Source of the DNA: Biomphalaria glabrata
Taxonomy: Eukaryota > Mollusca > Gastropoda > Planorbidae
Assembly: GCF_947242115.1 (NCBI RefSeq)
Contig: NC_074716.1
Coordinates: 16,098,865-16,162,864, forward strand
Length of the DNA: 64,000 nt
Direction of reading: 5' to 3'
Positions 51,797 through 64,000 of this stretch are shown here, piece after piece. The first letter of the stretch is position 1. Every line of letters starts with the position of its first letter. The translations under genes were made by a program, and so were the position numbers. The notes under the pieces are model-generated. The model had not been told where the DNA came from. It ran no database searches and saw only the letters and a list, made by a program, of their open reading frames with translations.

Positions 51797-54101
51797 CAGT
51801 GTTTCTCAAACTGTGTGCCGCGGCACACTAGTGTGCCGTAAAAAATTTGCAGGTGTGCCGCGGGAGTTTTCAGAACGCCACATGTATGTGAAGCGTTACA
51901 CAGGTCTGCCTAATATTAAATTTGTATTTTACGTTGCGATGACATCCCCACTTGCAACGACCAGTAATAGTAGTGGAGCGCTCCATAGTGACAGAAAGGG
52001 CTGTTCGCTCTTCAGGTTATGGAATTGTCAAGTGTCAACTATACATATATTATTATAATGATAAAATGTAGGCCGTCTTAGCTGACGCATAGCTGTTCTT
52101 GAATTGTTAACGATAATAATAAGCGATGTGTTTCATGTAAATTTTTTAGGTGTATGCTAATAACAAATTATCAATAAGCCTTATTCATTGTTATCCATGG
52201 AGAAATATGTTAGTAAGAATGAAACTGCGAAAGTGTTCAATGAAAAGCATGGAACCAAACGAAGGTACATAGAAGATTACATCGGATATGGTTTTATATC
52301 TTTGGGACCTGAAGATTCTCCATTGCCATTCTGTCTGATCTGCAATGCAACTCTATCGAATGAGGCGCTTGTTCCAAACAAATTGAAGAGGCACTTGGAA
52401 ACAAAACATCCAGCTGTAAAAGCGCAATACAAGGAATACTTCGAAAACATCAGGGCTCAACAAAATAAACAAGCTAAGAAACTTGCAAATTACCTAAAGC
52501 TGCTAGAAAAGGGATTGATTGCAAGTTATAAGGTTGCTCAGTTATTAGCAAAACGCAAGAAAGCACACACAGAGGCTGAATCAGTCATTGCACCAACTTT
52601 AGCAATAGTTGTTGAAACTATCTTTGGACCCGATGCCGGCGAAAATTTTTTAAAAAGTTCCCTTGTGAAATGATACTATCTCGCGCAGAATTGAAGACTT
52701 ATCGTCACATTTACGAGATCAAATCTGCGAACACTTCGACGTGACTGACGATGAAGTGTCTTTGCTGTGGTCTCTTCAAGTTGATGAATCCACTGACGTT
52801 AGCGGCAAAGCCCAGCTGCTAGCTTTTATTCGGTTCATAAAGGATGAAGAATGTGTCAACGAATTCTTATTTTGAAAAGACTTACCAACTACGACCAAAG
52901 GCGAAGATATTTTTAAAGTGGTGAACGAAAACATTTTGCTCTTCAAACTACAGTGGAAAAACTGTGTCAGCGTTTGCACCGATGGTTGTCCTTCCATGCA
53001 GGTAAATAGAAAGGGATTCGTCACTCTTTTGCGTCAAGAAAATCCAAATGTATTAGTTGTTCACTGCATGATCTACAGAGGAGCTCTTGCCTTCAAATCT
53101 GTGCCGAAAGATTTCATGTCTGTTCTGGATCAAGTGATTGAAGTTGTAAACTTCATCAAATCTCGACCGCTTGCATCCCGATTTTTCTCAGAGCTTTGTG
53201 AAGCAATGGATTCAGACTACAAATGTCTCCTGTATCACACCAACGTTTGTTTGCTCTCCAGGGGAAAAGTGTTAAAGCGTGTAGTCCATGTCAGGGCTGA
53301 GCTGATTTCATTCTTGGAGGCTGAAAAAAAAAAGACTTTGGATTTTCTATTCATGACGAGATCTGGTGGGTTAAGGTGACATTTCTCTCTGATTTATTTC
53401 ACAAATTAAATTCATTGAATTTAAGTCTTCAAGGACCATTGGAAACCATCATCACTGCATCCTCAAAACTGAATTCATTTAGTGAAAAATTGTCTTTGTG
53501 ACTAAGTAAGATCTTGAAAGGAGTCTTCAATTGCTTTCCTACTTACACTGAATGTGCTTAAAATAAAGAAATCACACTCGAAATTCTGGACACCTTGACA
53601 CACCTGCAGTCAGCATTGCAGCATTACTTGCCAACAGTTGCAAGTAATGAATATGGATGGGTCAGCTATCAGTTTGGAAGCTCATTGATTGAAAAAACGA
53701 TGCACTTCTTAAGTCAAGTTCTGACAAGAAAAGCCTGGATGTGTTTTGGATTTTAATCAACAAGTTATAATATCCTGCAATCAGTTTAAAAGCAATCAAA
53801 ATAATTCTTCCATTTGCATCTTCATGGTTTTGTGAGTTTGGATTTTCAGCACTGACTGAAATCAAATCTAAGAAAAGAGAAAGACTTCTTACAATAGACG
53901 ATGAAATGCGACTTTGGAGCCTCGATTACATCGCATTTGCTCTCAAAAACAGGCACATCCTTCACATTAAATGTAATACTTAAAAACTGGTAAAATCTTT
54001 ATTTCTTTTTTTATGAAACATTTGTTGCTCTTCGTGGTGTGCCGCGAAATTTTTGTAGTTTTTTTACTGTGCCGGCAGACAAAAAAGTTTGAGAAACACT
54101 G
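51797..54101 (+). mobile_element. hAT DNA transposon with BED-finger transposase, nearly whole
   Basis: The terminal inverted repeats CAGTGTTTCTCAAACT are perfect over 16 bp. The flanks AACTAGAT (51789-51796 and 54102-54109) form a perfect 8-bp target duplication. Between the ends lies one transposase gene, described separately. The subterminal regions hold repeated GTGTGCCG words, likely transposase-binding motifs. It is inserted in the SOD2-WTAP intergenic region. Confidence 0.95.
52188..53980 (+). pseudogene. Broken hAT transposase, ZBED5-like
   Basis: The first frame (52197-52673) has a BED-type finger, CLICNATLSNEALVPNKLKR then HLETKH (about residues 50-75 of the frame). The catalytic half follows in shifted frames: LQVDESTDV (first Asp, near 52775), VCTDGCPSM (second Asp, 52975-53000) and VVHCMIYRGAL (53065-53095). 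The tail near 53815-53900 (FGFSALTEIKSKKRERL) is the dimerisation region. Frame changes occur near 52673 and after 53379, and there is a stop near 52875, so it is inactive. The domain order matches the ZBED5/SCAND3-like branch of hAT transposases. Confidence 0.88.
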
Positions 54102-54109
54102 AACTAGAT

Positions 54110-56060
54110 TCTAGTTCTACATCTAGTATTTTTAGAATTTTTTAGATCATCAGGATGATTCTAGATCTAGCTAGACCTAAATCTAGTCTAGATCTAGATG
54201 TTAGTTTATGGTAATTTCCCTTTTACGAAAAAGTTAAGCGCTGACGCCACAATGTTTACGTTTAAATTTTTATAATTATAGCTCCATAATGCCGCCATAA
54301 TGGATGGTTAGTCCTGGGAAAAAGCTGGAACCATCTAGATCTATAAACTTGTCATCCATTTGTCAATAAAAGTAGCTATATTGTTTTTTTACGCTATGCA
54401 TAATAAAATCACAATAAAATATGATGTTGAAGAGGGTCAGGTCAAAGAGGTCCAGCGCTAACAATAATGAATATCATTTTCTGCTCTATACAGCATACAC
54501 TAACGAACTATATATGTACATTAACAAACACTTCATGTTATTGTATTTAAAAATAATATTAAATATAATCTTAAATTTTTATAAAATTTTAATATCAATT
54601 TCTTTTTAAACCAACTCAAGACTGACATATTAGTGTCATTTTTCCCTCTATTAATTGCTCCCTTCTCTGCTAAACCCTCAACTTTACAAAGGGCCATACC
54701 TAGATATAGTTCACCAAAAAAAACAACCCAAAACAACTAAGTGACCCCGCGCGCCTAGCCTGCTCACTTCACTCAGTGAATGTGATCTAATTTGCTACCT
54801 AATTGATCAATAAGTGTCCCTCCCGCTATGTTTTTTTTTCTGGTACGGTGTTGATGATACCATGCTAGGTATACCTACCTAGCCTGGCATACCTAGCCTG
54901 GCCAATCAATTAGAGCACCAAGGAGTAAAAAGAAAAGAGAGATCAGGATTGTGCCACTCACAAAAACATAATTTTTTTCATTCACATTATAATTATATTA
55001 TATCCAATTCTGCCCCTCATTAGCACTATGTTTAACGATATTCCCTTTCTTTTTACTCATTCACATCACACTTGGATTAACATCTAAAACAAAAGCAAAA
55101 TTAAGTAAGAAAATTTTAGACCTATACCAAATAAATCAAAGAAATGTCCATTTCCCGGCCTTGAGTTACACCCCTTTGATATGCATTTTCAACATTAAAA
55201 TAGCGTTTGTTAGTGTCATTGATAGTGATAAAGACCATTTGTTAGTGTCATTGATTGTGACTAACAAATATTATGGAACACCTTATATTTACACATAGAC
55301 TATGACATACATGTGTGTGTTTTTAGCTCTTTTTAGAAGCATTTTAGATAGTTCATGTTTAGCTCATACTTAAATTTTCTAAAAAAAAAAAATCTCCTTA
55401 TCCCCTGACCTACCCTCCTTCTGTCCTAGAAGAAAAAAAATGGCATAGTCCTAATAGTGCTCTTCGAACACGTGTAAAACCCTTGTTTTTCTGAGTAAAG
55501 GAAACTATGTCTGAACTCTAAAGAAATGGAGTATAAATAAAAACAATGTTTTAGTTTTGTCTTAGCTATCAAAATAGAGGCTCATTTTAACAAAGATTGT
55601 GGGGTGTTCGATAATGTCAGATAAAAAGGGGTGTTTAGAAGACGAAAATTACTGTATCGTCTAGAAACTACGAAAAATATAGACCTCTAGTTTAGTAAAC
55701 TCCTGAAGTTGCTGAAGGAAGTGCCTGAAGATTCAGGACTGTGTTTCTGACAGTTTTATCTGTGTGATACATCATCAGTAAAGTAAAGTACGGTACTAAA
55801 GACAAAAGTAACTTCCATAATTTGGTGCATAAACCCTGCATAATACTCGCAATGACTAGGTCTAGCTCTATAGATTTCTTAGTATCATAATCAATATGAT
55901 AATCTGAATGTAAAAATAATTCTAAGTCTACAAATATTGTCTAGCTCAGTAGACTGAGAGACTCCAGTTATTTAAAGCTCACCAACTGAGCTTTTTTCAC
56001 TAATTTGTCTGAGCTGAGTGACTGCTAAACACAATCAATGAATAAGAAAAGAATACTGAA
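54110..56060. other. Intergenic, no gene seen
   Basis: AT-rich, with CTAGATCTAG words at 54110-54210 and a small repeated phrase (ttgttagtgtcattga) at 55206-55250. No exons were recognised. Confidence 0.5.
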
Positions 56061-56064
56061 TACA

Positions 56065-57615
56065 TAATGATGATGAAACTTCAAACTAAAGCTAACATCC
56101 TAAATAAATACTTTGCATCATCAGCATTCTCAGCCACAGGAGACAAAGACATATTACTTAATTTGAACCAAGTTGACAACATAGGAGATATCGAAGTACA
56201 AGGAAAGGGGATCCAAAAACTATTAGCAAACATTAAACTGAATAAAGCATCTGGACCTGATGGTATTCCAGCTAGATTACTCAAAGAACTAAGCAATGAG
56301 CTAGCACCAGTGTTCAAAATACTTTTTCAGGCATCTCTTAACCAGGGCAGAGTACCAAGGGACTAGAAATAAGCTATTTAAAAAAGGAGAAAAATCTGAC
56401 CCAGGAAACTACAGACCAGTATCACTTACCAGCATCACATGTAAAATCCTAGAACACATAATATGTAGCAACATCATAAACCACTTAGACAAACATAATG
56501 TCCTTACTCCATACCAACATGGCTTTAGGAAATATAGATCATGTGAAACACAACTAATAGGACTTATTGATGATTTTTCAAAAGGTTTAGATAATAGTGA
56601 GCAAATAGATATCTTATTAGATTTTTCCAAAGCTTTTCTGATAGGGAGAGAACAAACTGTAATAATAAATGGCTCCAAATCAACATTGATAACAATAAAC
56701 TCAGGTGTACCTCAAAAAAACAGTCTTAGGTCCACTACTATTTTTTATTTACATAAATGATTTACCAAATTGCATTAGTTCAGGAACAAAAGTTAGATTA
56801 CTTGCAGATGATTGCATAATATATAGAACAATAAAAACAACACAAGATACAGAAATTTTACAAAGAGAACTAGATGAATTACAGAAATGGGAATCAAATT
56901 GGGGCATGTCTTTCCACCCAAAAAAATGTCAGTTATTAAGAATAACAAAAAAAAACTAAAACAAATTAATTCCACTTATCTTATTCATGGTAAACCAGTT
57001 TCACAAACACGCAAAATACTTAGTTGTTTTAATAAATGAAAAACTGTTATCGAATTGCCATATTGATGAAACTATCAAAAAATCAAACAAAGCATTAGGG
57101 TTTATTAAAAGAAATTTCTATAAATCAAATAAGAACATAAAACCCTTGTTAGGCCAATAATAGAATATGCATCCTCTGTTTGGGACCCCTCAACTCAAGA
57201 GAACATTAAGTTATTCTGGAACAGACACAAAATAGAGCAGTGAGATTCATATCAAACGAATATTCAGATTTGACTAGAAAAATACCTATAGTAAAATCAC
57301 TAAATTTAGAAAGCCTTCAGGATAGAAGACTCAAAAGTAAAGTAGCAATTATACATAAAACAATGAACCATAATCTTCAAATACAAAAACAAAATCTAAT
57401 AAAATACCCAGAAAGACACAAAGATAAAGGCACATTCCTCGTTCCATATGCTAGGACAAATTTGTACAAATGCTTCTTCTTCCCTAGTGCTATTAGAGCA
57501 TGGAATGGGTTGCCTCAGCTAGACAGGAAAACTAGTGACTTAGCAGAATTTAGGTCATTGGTTAATAATGCATGACGTGTAACTATTCTGAAGTAATGTC
57601 TATATTAATATAAGA
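56065..57615 (+). mobile_element. CR1/Jockey-group LINE, longest copy
   Basis: It begins at the N-terminal side of RT: NKASGPDGIPARLLKEL (56240-56290), then HGFRKYRSCETQLIGLIDDF, LDFSKAF, VLGPLLFFIYINDLP and LADDCIIY with the catalytic ADD (56705-56960). It ends with the [15 protein letters not shown] and [13 protein letters not shown] tail at 57240-57575. It is interrupted by stops and frameshifts, with a loss between LDFSKAF and the next RT block. No endonuclease was seen. It lies about 700 bp upstream of WTAP. Confidence 0.88.
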
Positions 57616-57794
57616 CCTAGTAGAGTTTGAGTGGCTTAGTTTCCAAGAAAGACTAGATCTACCAGTATGTAAAAATATTAAAAACAAAAAACTTTGCCTT
57701 TCAATATAATTTAAATACAAGGATAGAAATCTCTATTATAATCTAGGTCTTGATCTAAGTATAATCCCCCCTCCACTACAGGTCTACATCAGCA

Positions 57795-57905
57795 AATTTT
57801 TTTGTACTGTTTTGATAGCCTTGAATGCATGTTGTGCTATCATTTGTTTTTTGTACTGTTTTGATAGCCTTGAATGCATGTTGTGCTATCATTTGTTTTT
57901 TGTAC
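57795..57905. repeat. 49-bp tandem duplication
   Basis: Two adjacent copies of ttttgatagccttgaatgca plus the following bases, ending in catttgttttttgtac. The two copies are practically identical. Confidence 0.9.
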
Positions 57906-58301
57906 GTACATTTTTTCTAAATGTTACTTTGTACTGGTACTACAAATGTTGTAGAGTGGAATTGTTAGGAAGGAGAGAGAGAGAGGGACTGTGCTTATTT
58001 TTTTTTTTCATTTTAGTTTTATTAAGATTATTTTCAATTAATTGTTACTTAAGCAACTATATATTGAGAAACATATCTCTCTATGTATATAACTATTCTC
58101 AACTCCTGGTTTTTATAATTAGTAGCTAACCATAATTTAAAAAAATCTGGCAATACCTTTTGTTATCTACTCATTCAAATCAAGATATCCAAATAGACAT
58201 AATTAATCATAATGCATTTTGTCTTTGTGTAACAAAACTTTTATTTTGGACTTAATTAAATAGTCTTTAATTATTTTTTTTTTTAGATTTGTATATCCAT
58301 T

Positions 58302-61300
58302 ATGTCTGAGGCCTCTTCATCTCCTAAAAGGGTAAGATTATACTGCTGTTATACAATTATATAATATATATACAAAATATTTTGTATCATAACAATGTCT
58401 AAAATATAAAGAATAATTCCTGAAATACAATTAAACATCTTTATTTTTTAAAATACTATTTTTTTTTTAGCCTCGACTTGATTATGATGATAGCTCAGAG
58501 AAAGAGGATCGTTACGAAAAATACAAGTAAATCCTTTTTAAGACTTTTTGTTTTGAGAAACAACATAGAACACATTCTTAAATCTGGTAGTTAATAAATT
58601 AATTATTTTCTATATAGTATTATGTGCACTATTAATTGAGGCTGAGAAAAAAGATGTTAAATCAACTTTTTTTTTTTTCAAGGACTAGAGATCGTGATCA
58701 TGATGAATCAAGTTTTTTGCCATCCAAAACTAGAAAGCGTTCTGAACAAGGTACAGTTGTACTTTTATTTTGCCTAAGAAGTGTGTCATGATTTCTATTT
58801 TTGTAACATTTGATTATAATTGTAATAATATGAAGGAAAGTTTGTATTCAGTGTATGCATATTGCTAAATTTTCAGTCTTTTTTTTTTTTATACTTTAGA
58901 CGAGGAGGAAATCAAAGAAGAAGAAAACAAAAGTAAAAATGTTACTATGGAAACTGCACGAAGGGAACACACTCTTGTTATGCGATTAACTAGCAAAGAA
59001 CAAGAGCTTCAGGACTGCATGGTATTTTACAATCAGCACAATCTAATGTTGTTTGCCTGGCTTAAAGTTATTTCACTTTGAAATTCTATTTAGAATTCAG
59101 TGTCTGATCTTGTAGTACAAAAAATGTTTAGTTTGAACTTCTACATCCCACTGTATAATTGTTTTTTTTTTTATCTCCAGAACCAGATCCAAGAAATGAA
59201 ACAGGCACAGACTCAGAATACAGCTCAGTTGAGATCCATGCTGCTTGACCCAGCCATCAATCTTGTGTTTCAACGCATGGCCAAAGAGATGGATGAACAT
59301 AGAGAAAAACTGAAGCAAAAACAAAATGAACTCAGTGCTTGGAAGTTCACTCCAGACAGGTGTTTATATTATCCCCCCATTTGATTCATAGGTGTTGCTA
59401 ACATTGTTCTCCAAGAGTGTTAGACTCTCAGAGATTTTAAACTTGGAAAAAAAGTCCAATCCAATTCTTTTTATTGGATGATATACCAGCTGTACCTGCC
59501 GCTGTGACTGGTAGCAAAGGCTTCGTAATCCAGCTTTGTGGTTCTTTCAGTGAATCCTCATGAAAGATTCCATTTCCTTTGCTAAAGTTGATGAATTGGG
59601 TGTATCATCCGACTAGCCTGCCTTAGACCTGTCTGGATGTCTCAGTGACTACACCTGTTCTTGTTAAGTGTGTGGGATAACTGATGCTAGGATGTTGCTG
59701 AATCTATGATCATTAGGTTTCTATAGGAACTTCAGCCTAGACAAATGTTGAAGCAATGTTCCAGCCAGAGCCAAACTGACATCTTACTTTTATAGCCATG
59801 AAACTTGCAGCTTTATGTTAATAGGCACATGTACACCATGTTTAAAGTGGGCAAAACAGTCATTGTTATCCAAGTTAGGGAGGGACTGAATGGTTTAGGT
59901 TTTATAATCTAAGGAAAGTATTTTTCAAATTGAAGTGAAAGAAATTTCGAAAAGAAAAAAGAATTGTATTTTTTTTTTTACTTTAATCAAAATGATTTCT
60001 ATATCATGCTTTCTTAAAATGTGTGGATGGAACAGTAATCGGCTAACATTCATTATGTATGTTACTAGCAAACAGAAAAACGTCCAGATATAATTGTGTT
60101 TAATGGTGGCATCTACATGACAAGCTTCTGACTTTGCTCCATCTTCTTCATTTAACATAGAGCCATGTAGAATGCTAATAATAACAGTGGTAAATGAAAA
60201 TCACTTGAATACCAATGATGGATGTACCCAACAGAAAAAAGACCTTTGGATCCCATTCAACTAGTACATTTTTTTTTACTTTTCAACGCAACAATCACAA
60301 CCATTGTGAAATGTGTTTCCACAGTTTTCTGTAACACATTGATCACTGCTCCTGTTTCATTATCATTACAGTTCACATGTTTGAAATACCCAAAGAATAA
60401 CTACAAGTTCATTGCATGCTGAAGTACACGTTCTAAATAAAATCTACATTTCTTCTGGCCTTGTTTGGCTTGGAAGCAGTGATCATTGTTGCTGTACTGT
60501 GTATAGGGTTTGATTCCAAGATTCTTCAAGTTTGTCATCCTGACATCCGTTGATGTCAGAAAAAAAGCATGAGCATTGTGTACGCAAGCACGAGCTCATA
60601 CTTAATCATCTACTGTTGTCTGTCATCAGTTGTTGCTGTTATCCATTCTAAATGGAGAGATTTTATTATTAGCATCAAATCGATATGAAAATAACAATAA
60701 GTCAACTCAAGGGTATCATGGCATCATGATTAAGATGGTCACAGAATGAACCACAAGTCAAGTCTGCTTCCTCAGTTTCACTAAAACTCACTCACACGTT
60801 CTTCAACCATATATTATACATGTACCACCTGATCAATACAAGAAACAGCTGAACGCTTGGACTGCTTAAAAATATATAACAAGGCAAGGATCCCATTAAT
60901 GAGTTGGAAAACATTCTAGTTTATCAACCTGAACAGCAACCATTCAAACCACATCCAATGTAACAATTTAATCCTTAAGTATTAACTCCATTGTTTCTTT
61001 ATTTTACTCTGTATCACCATGTTTGACAGTCTTCAAAGCGAAAAAAAAATGTCGCAAGAAAAGCTAAAACATTTTAAATTGTCACATTTACTGCTTGAAG
61101 ACTTTTGCCCATACATGATCCAAACATTTCCATTGGTAAGTATGGTGTAGAGCCTTCATTGACTTCATTTCTCAGTTTTGTTCATTTTGTTTCCTGATGC
61201 TATAAACATTCATTTTACATTGGCCACAGTTGACTGATGAGGTGGATAGTTTAAACAATCACTAGAACATTTTCTCAACCAAAAAATTCTATTCTCTTGT

Positions 61301-64000
61301 AGATAAATGTATCATTGCCTGGTGTTGCACTGAATATATGTAACCTATCTAGAGTGCTTGCTGATTACTTAAATAACTGTCTATCAAAATCCAATTGTGT
61401 AAAGTAATAAATATCTTAATAAATAGCTAATTTAAAGCATGTATCAAAAAATTTTTATTGACAGAAGCACACACAAAAAAAAAGCTTTATTTATTAAACA
61501 AAAATGTTTTCAAGTCTTTCTAATGCTTAGTTCTAGATTGATACAGGACACAAAACTTTTGGGGCTGAACCAAAAAGCAGACTTTTCTTCTCCTGATCTA
61601 GACAGTTTTTGAATTTCTCACCTTGCTATTTATTCCCCATGCACTAGGTGCATACATTTTTAGAGATTTTGTTGATCGAAGAAATTACAGTTAGTTAGTT
61701 AGATAAATAATGAAAACAACAAAAACTAACATTCCAGTCACTTGATATTTAACAAAACTAAAAAGTGCTTGAAGAAAACTGAGCAAAGGAGATTCAATGG
61801 CATGGCTGTAAAAGACTTCTCCAAGCGTCATCTGCTTAGTTTGTGATCACTATCATTGGCAGAATAGATATCCATTCTGAGCTTTGTGTTTTTGTTTTTC
61901 TGGACTGACACATTTTAGTAGAATGTATAAAGTTGATAAAAATAAGATCTTGCACTTTGAGCTATTTTTATTTCAAGCTTAAATTGTGTCTCAACCAGCA
62001 AATAAAAGAATATTATAACCAATTGTATACATTGAATTAGTATTCGATAAAACTAGATAGCTTACTTCAACCTTATAACTCATTCTTTCTTCCCCAACTT
62101 ATTGCTTACAGTCAGACTGGTATGCGTCTGATGGCCAAATGTAGGATGTTACTGGCTGAGAATGGAGAGCTGGGTAAAATGATCTCCTCAGGGCGCACTG
62201 CAAGGCTGGAGGGTGAAATAGTTCTACACAAAGCCCTAGTTACTGAAATGAAAAAGAACCAAAAAGGTAATCTAATTGTGATGGACACATTGATTATTTA
62301 TAATGTATGTTTCAATACAAATCATTTTAAGATTATACCTTTTGGCTAGAGACATACAAGTTTGTCCAATTTTGTGTGTATATTTTTAGTGTGTTAAGTT
62401 AAAACTTATTTGACATTAAGTTTTTCATATTTAGTCAACTTCACTATAAGTATTTATCTGTTAATGAAAGTAATATTTACTCAACATCAAATTAAAATGT
62501 GCTTTGAAAAAGTTTATTTTATACAATGTTTTATAATTTGAAATAGATGATTCATGAGACTGTGTACTAATAATACTACTAATGTTAGTAGGGGAATGAT
62601 TTTAACATTATATTTTATATTATTGAAAAATAATTACAGTTAAGTTAGAATTTCAAATTGCACACAAGGGTTTTAAAAATAAAATGAATATCAATTTTTA
62701 CTGTAATTTTGTGGTTTATTATTTCATGTAACAATATTGTCTAATAATTTATAAAGGAGCATTGTACAATTTTATTGAAAGAAAAAAGAAATTTAAAAAA
62801 TATTACATGGTATTGTGGAAATTTTTGAAACATTTTTTTTTTTAAACAGTAAAAATATTTTTTTTCTAAATTGATTATCCTTGATTTAGCATTGTCGAAT
62901 TTCCCCTAAAAAAATGCATATCTGCAGACATGTTCTTAATTCATGTCTGTTTATATCAGGCCCATATTTGACATGCAGCTAGTTCATTAACTTGTAGATT
63001 AGTTTTGCTAGGTCCATAAAAGCCTTTTTCTCAGGTTCACACCAGCTTTTTAATTATATTTTAATTTTTTTTTTAATTTCTTGTTATACTGGTACATTTA
63101 AACTTTTAAAGAAGCTGAGTATTTTTGTGTTTCCTTGACATTAATCATGTCATTGTTATTTTTTTTTTATTGAATGTTGAGCAGCACATTTTAAAATTAA
63201 AACTTTGCTTTGTTTAAAATGCTTTAAATATTGTTTCAGAGCTGGATGAATTTCTGCGAGAACTGGATGTTGATGTTGAGGGCATGCAAGGCATGATTTT
63301 GTTGCTTCAGCAGCAATTAAAAGATGCTAGAGAACAGATAGCACGCTTACAGCAAGAAAATGATCAATTAAGGACGTTACAGCCTCCTGATTCTGAAGTA
63401 GGTGAGGTTTTAAAAGAATCCAGTCCAGGGCCTGCACACAGCTGGCCTACAAATGATAGTTCCAATCAAGACTTAAACACTTCAAGTCCCCATGTTGTCA
63501 ACTCTGTAACTGATATGTGGCCTGACCATGGGACTACCAAATGTGCACCTGTGTCATCACCTTGTCTTTCAGTTACTTCAGGTCAAAATCAGTCAGACCA
63601 CATCAGTGCTCAAAATTCAGATGCTGATTTGGCTGTGGATTCATTTGCCTGCAAAGTGACTCCAGATTCTGGCATGCAAACCCAGGAAGATGAAGAGGCA
63701 TCATTAGACAATCTTTATAACAAAGAATCCAGCTCCAATCCCACCACATGTTTACTCAATGATAACAGGACAGGTCAGCAGGTCATAGCTGATAGTACTA
63801 AAGAACAAGATGTTACAGACAGTTGTATGGAAAGGACAGACTTCTCAAATGATGTGCTTGAGGATTCAATTAAGATAGAGACTTCTGAATATTCCTGTCT
63901 GTCAGAGGACAAGACAGCGTTACACACTTCTTTAGGTTTAAACATCTTGATGAGGGGTGAGGAGGATAAATTAGATTGTCAGACTAGATTGAGTTTGCTG
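58302..64000 (+). CDS. WTAP: WTAP, regulatory subunit of the m6A methyltransferase complex (3' end beyond the window)
   Basis: Exons are 58302-58331, 58471-58526, 58683-58750, 58900-59021, 59181-59359, 62112-62266 and 63240 to beyond 64000. Phases agree throughout, and 457 codons are seen without a stop. WTAP (Fl(2)d in flies) binds METTL3/METTL14 in nuclear speckles and is needed for m6A deposition and splicing control. Family-typical blocks are RREHTLVMRLTSKEQELQDC, AQLRSMLLDPAINLVF, QNELSAWKFTPDSQTG, RLMAKCRML, and LDEFLRELDVDVEGMQ followed by LLLQQQLKDAREQI. Together these make the long coiled coil (about residues 65-260). The N-terminus has acidic and KTRKR-type basic patches, a likely nuclear signal. 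The Ser/Asp/Glu-rich tail is already longer than in human WTAP (396 residues in all). An acceptor at 58285-58286 implies a 5' UTR exon. Intron 6, at 59360-62111, is the largest complete one. Confidence 0.95.
59360..62111. other. WTAP large intron, no other feature seen
   Basis: There are no shared repeat families or inserted genes. The sequence has normal composition with short open frames only, a contrast with the repeat-filled introns of the P450 and MYND genes. Confidence 0.5.

Overview
The window looks like nuclear DNA of a mollusc, most likely a freshwater pulmonate snail (a Biomphalaria or Bulinus-like planorbid). The reasons are AT-rich DNA, split genes with GT-AG introns, a tRNA-derived SINE tail with a (TAA)n end, an I-clade LINE with a C-terminal RNase H (the clade of the Biomphalaria element nimbus), and great density of small DNA transposons. 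No similarity search was possible, so the species is an inference.

Four host genes can be read exon by exon with consistent splice phases. (1) 8233-25114, plus strand: an intact 8-exon CYP2-clan cytochrome P450 of 503 residues. (2) 35373-44536, plus strand: a 5-exon gene of about 340 residues ending in a MYND zinc finger; its 5' end is uncertain. (3) 45884-50062, minus strand: a complete 4-exon mitochondrial manganese superoxide dismutase (SOD2) of 223 residues, tail-to-tail with gene 2. (4) 58302 to the right edge, plus strand: WTAP, the regulatory subunit of the m6A methyltransferase complex, 457 codons seen and still open at the edge. SOD2 and WTAP are divergent, with about 8 kb between their start codons. 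The genes share no pathway: they are a monooxygenase, an unknown zinc-finger protein, an antioxidant enzyme and an RNA-methylation factor.

The rest is mobile or tandem DNA. 1-1295 is a minisatellite; 1.3-8.1 kb holds LINE and SINE relics. The P450 introns hold a SINE, LINE 3' ends, a 30-bp minisatellite split by a hAT element, a 71-bp array built from an exon end and its splice donor, a Helitron/hAT composite and a 2.2-kb inverted-repeat element. 25-35 kb is a nested stack, chiefly a repeat interrupted by a hAT element that is itself interrupted by an I-clade LINE. The last intron of the MYND gene contains a young gag-bearing LTR element. Between SOD2 and WTAP lie a near full-length BED-type hAT transposon with perfect target duplications and a CR1/Jockey-group LINE.

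The most unusual signal is that splice junctions of two genes have been copied in tandem: the exon-6 donor of the P450 (seven copies) and the exon-4 acceptor of the MYND gene (three copies).
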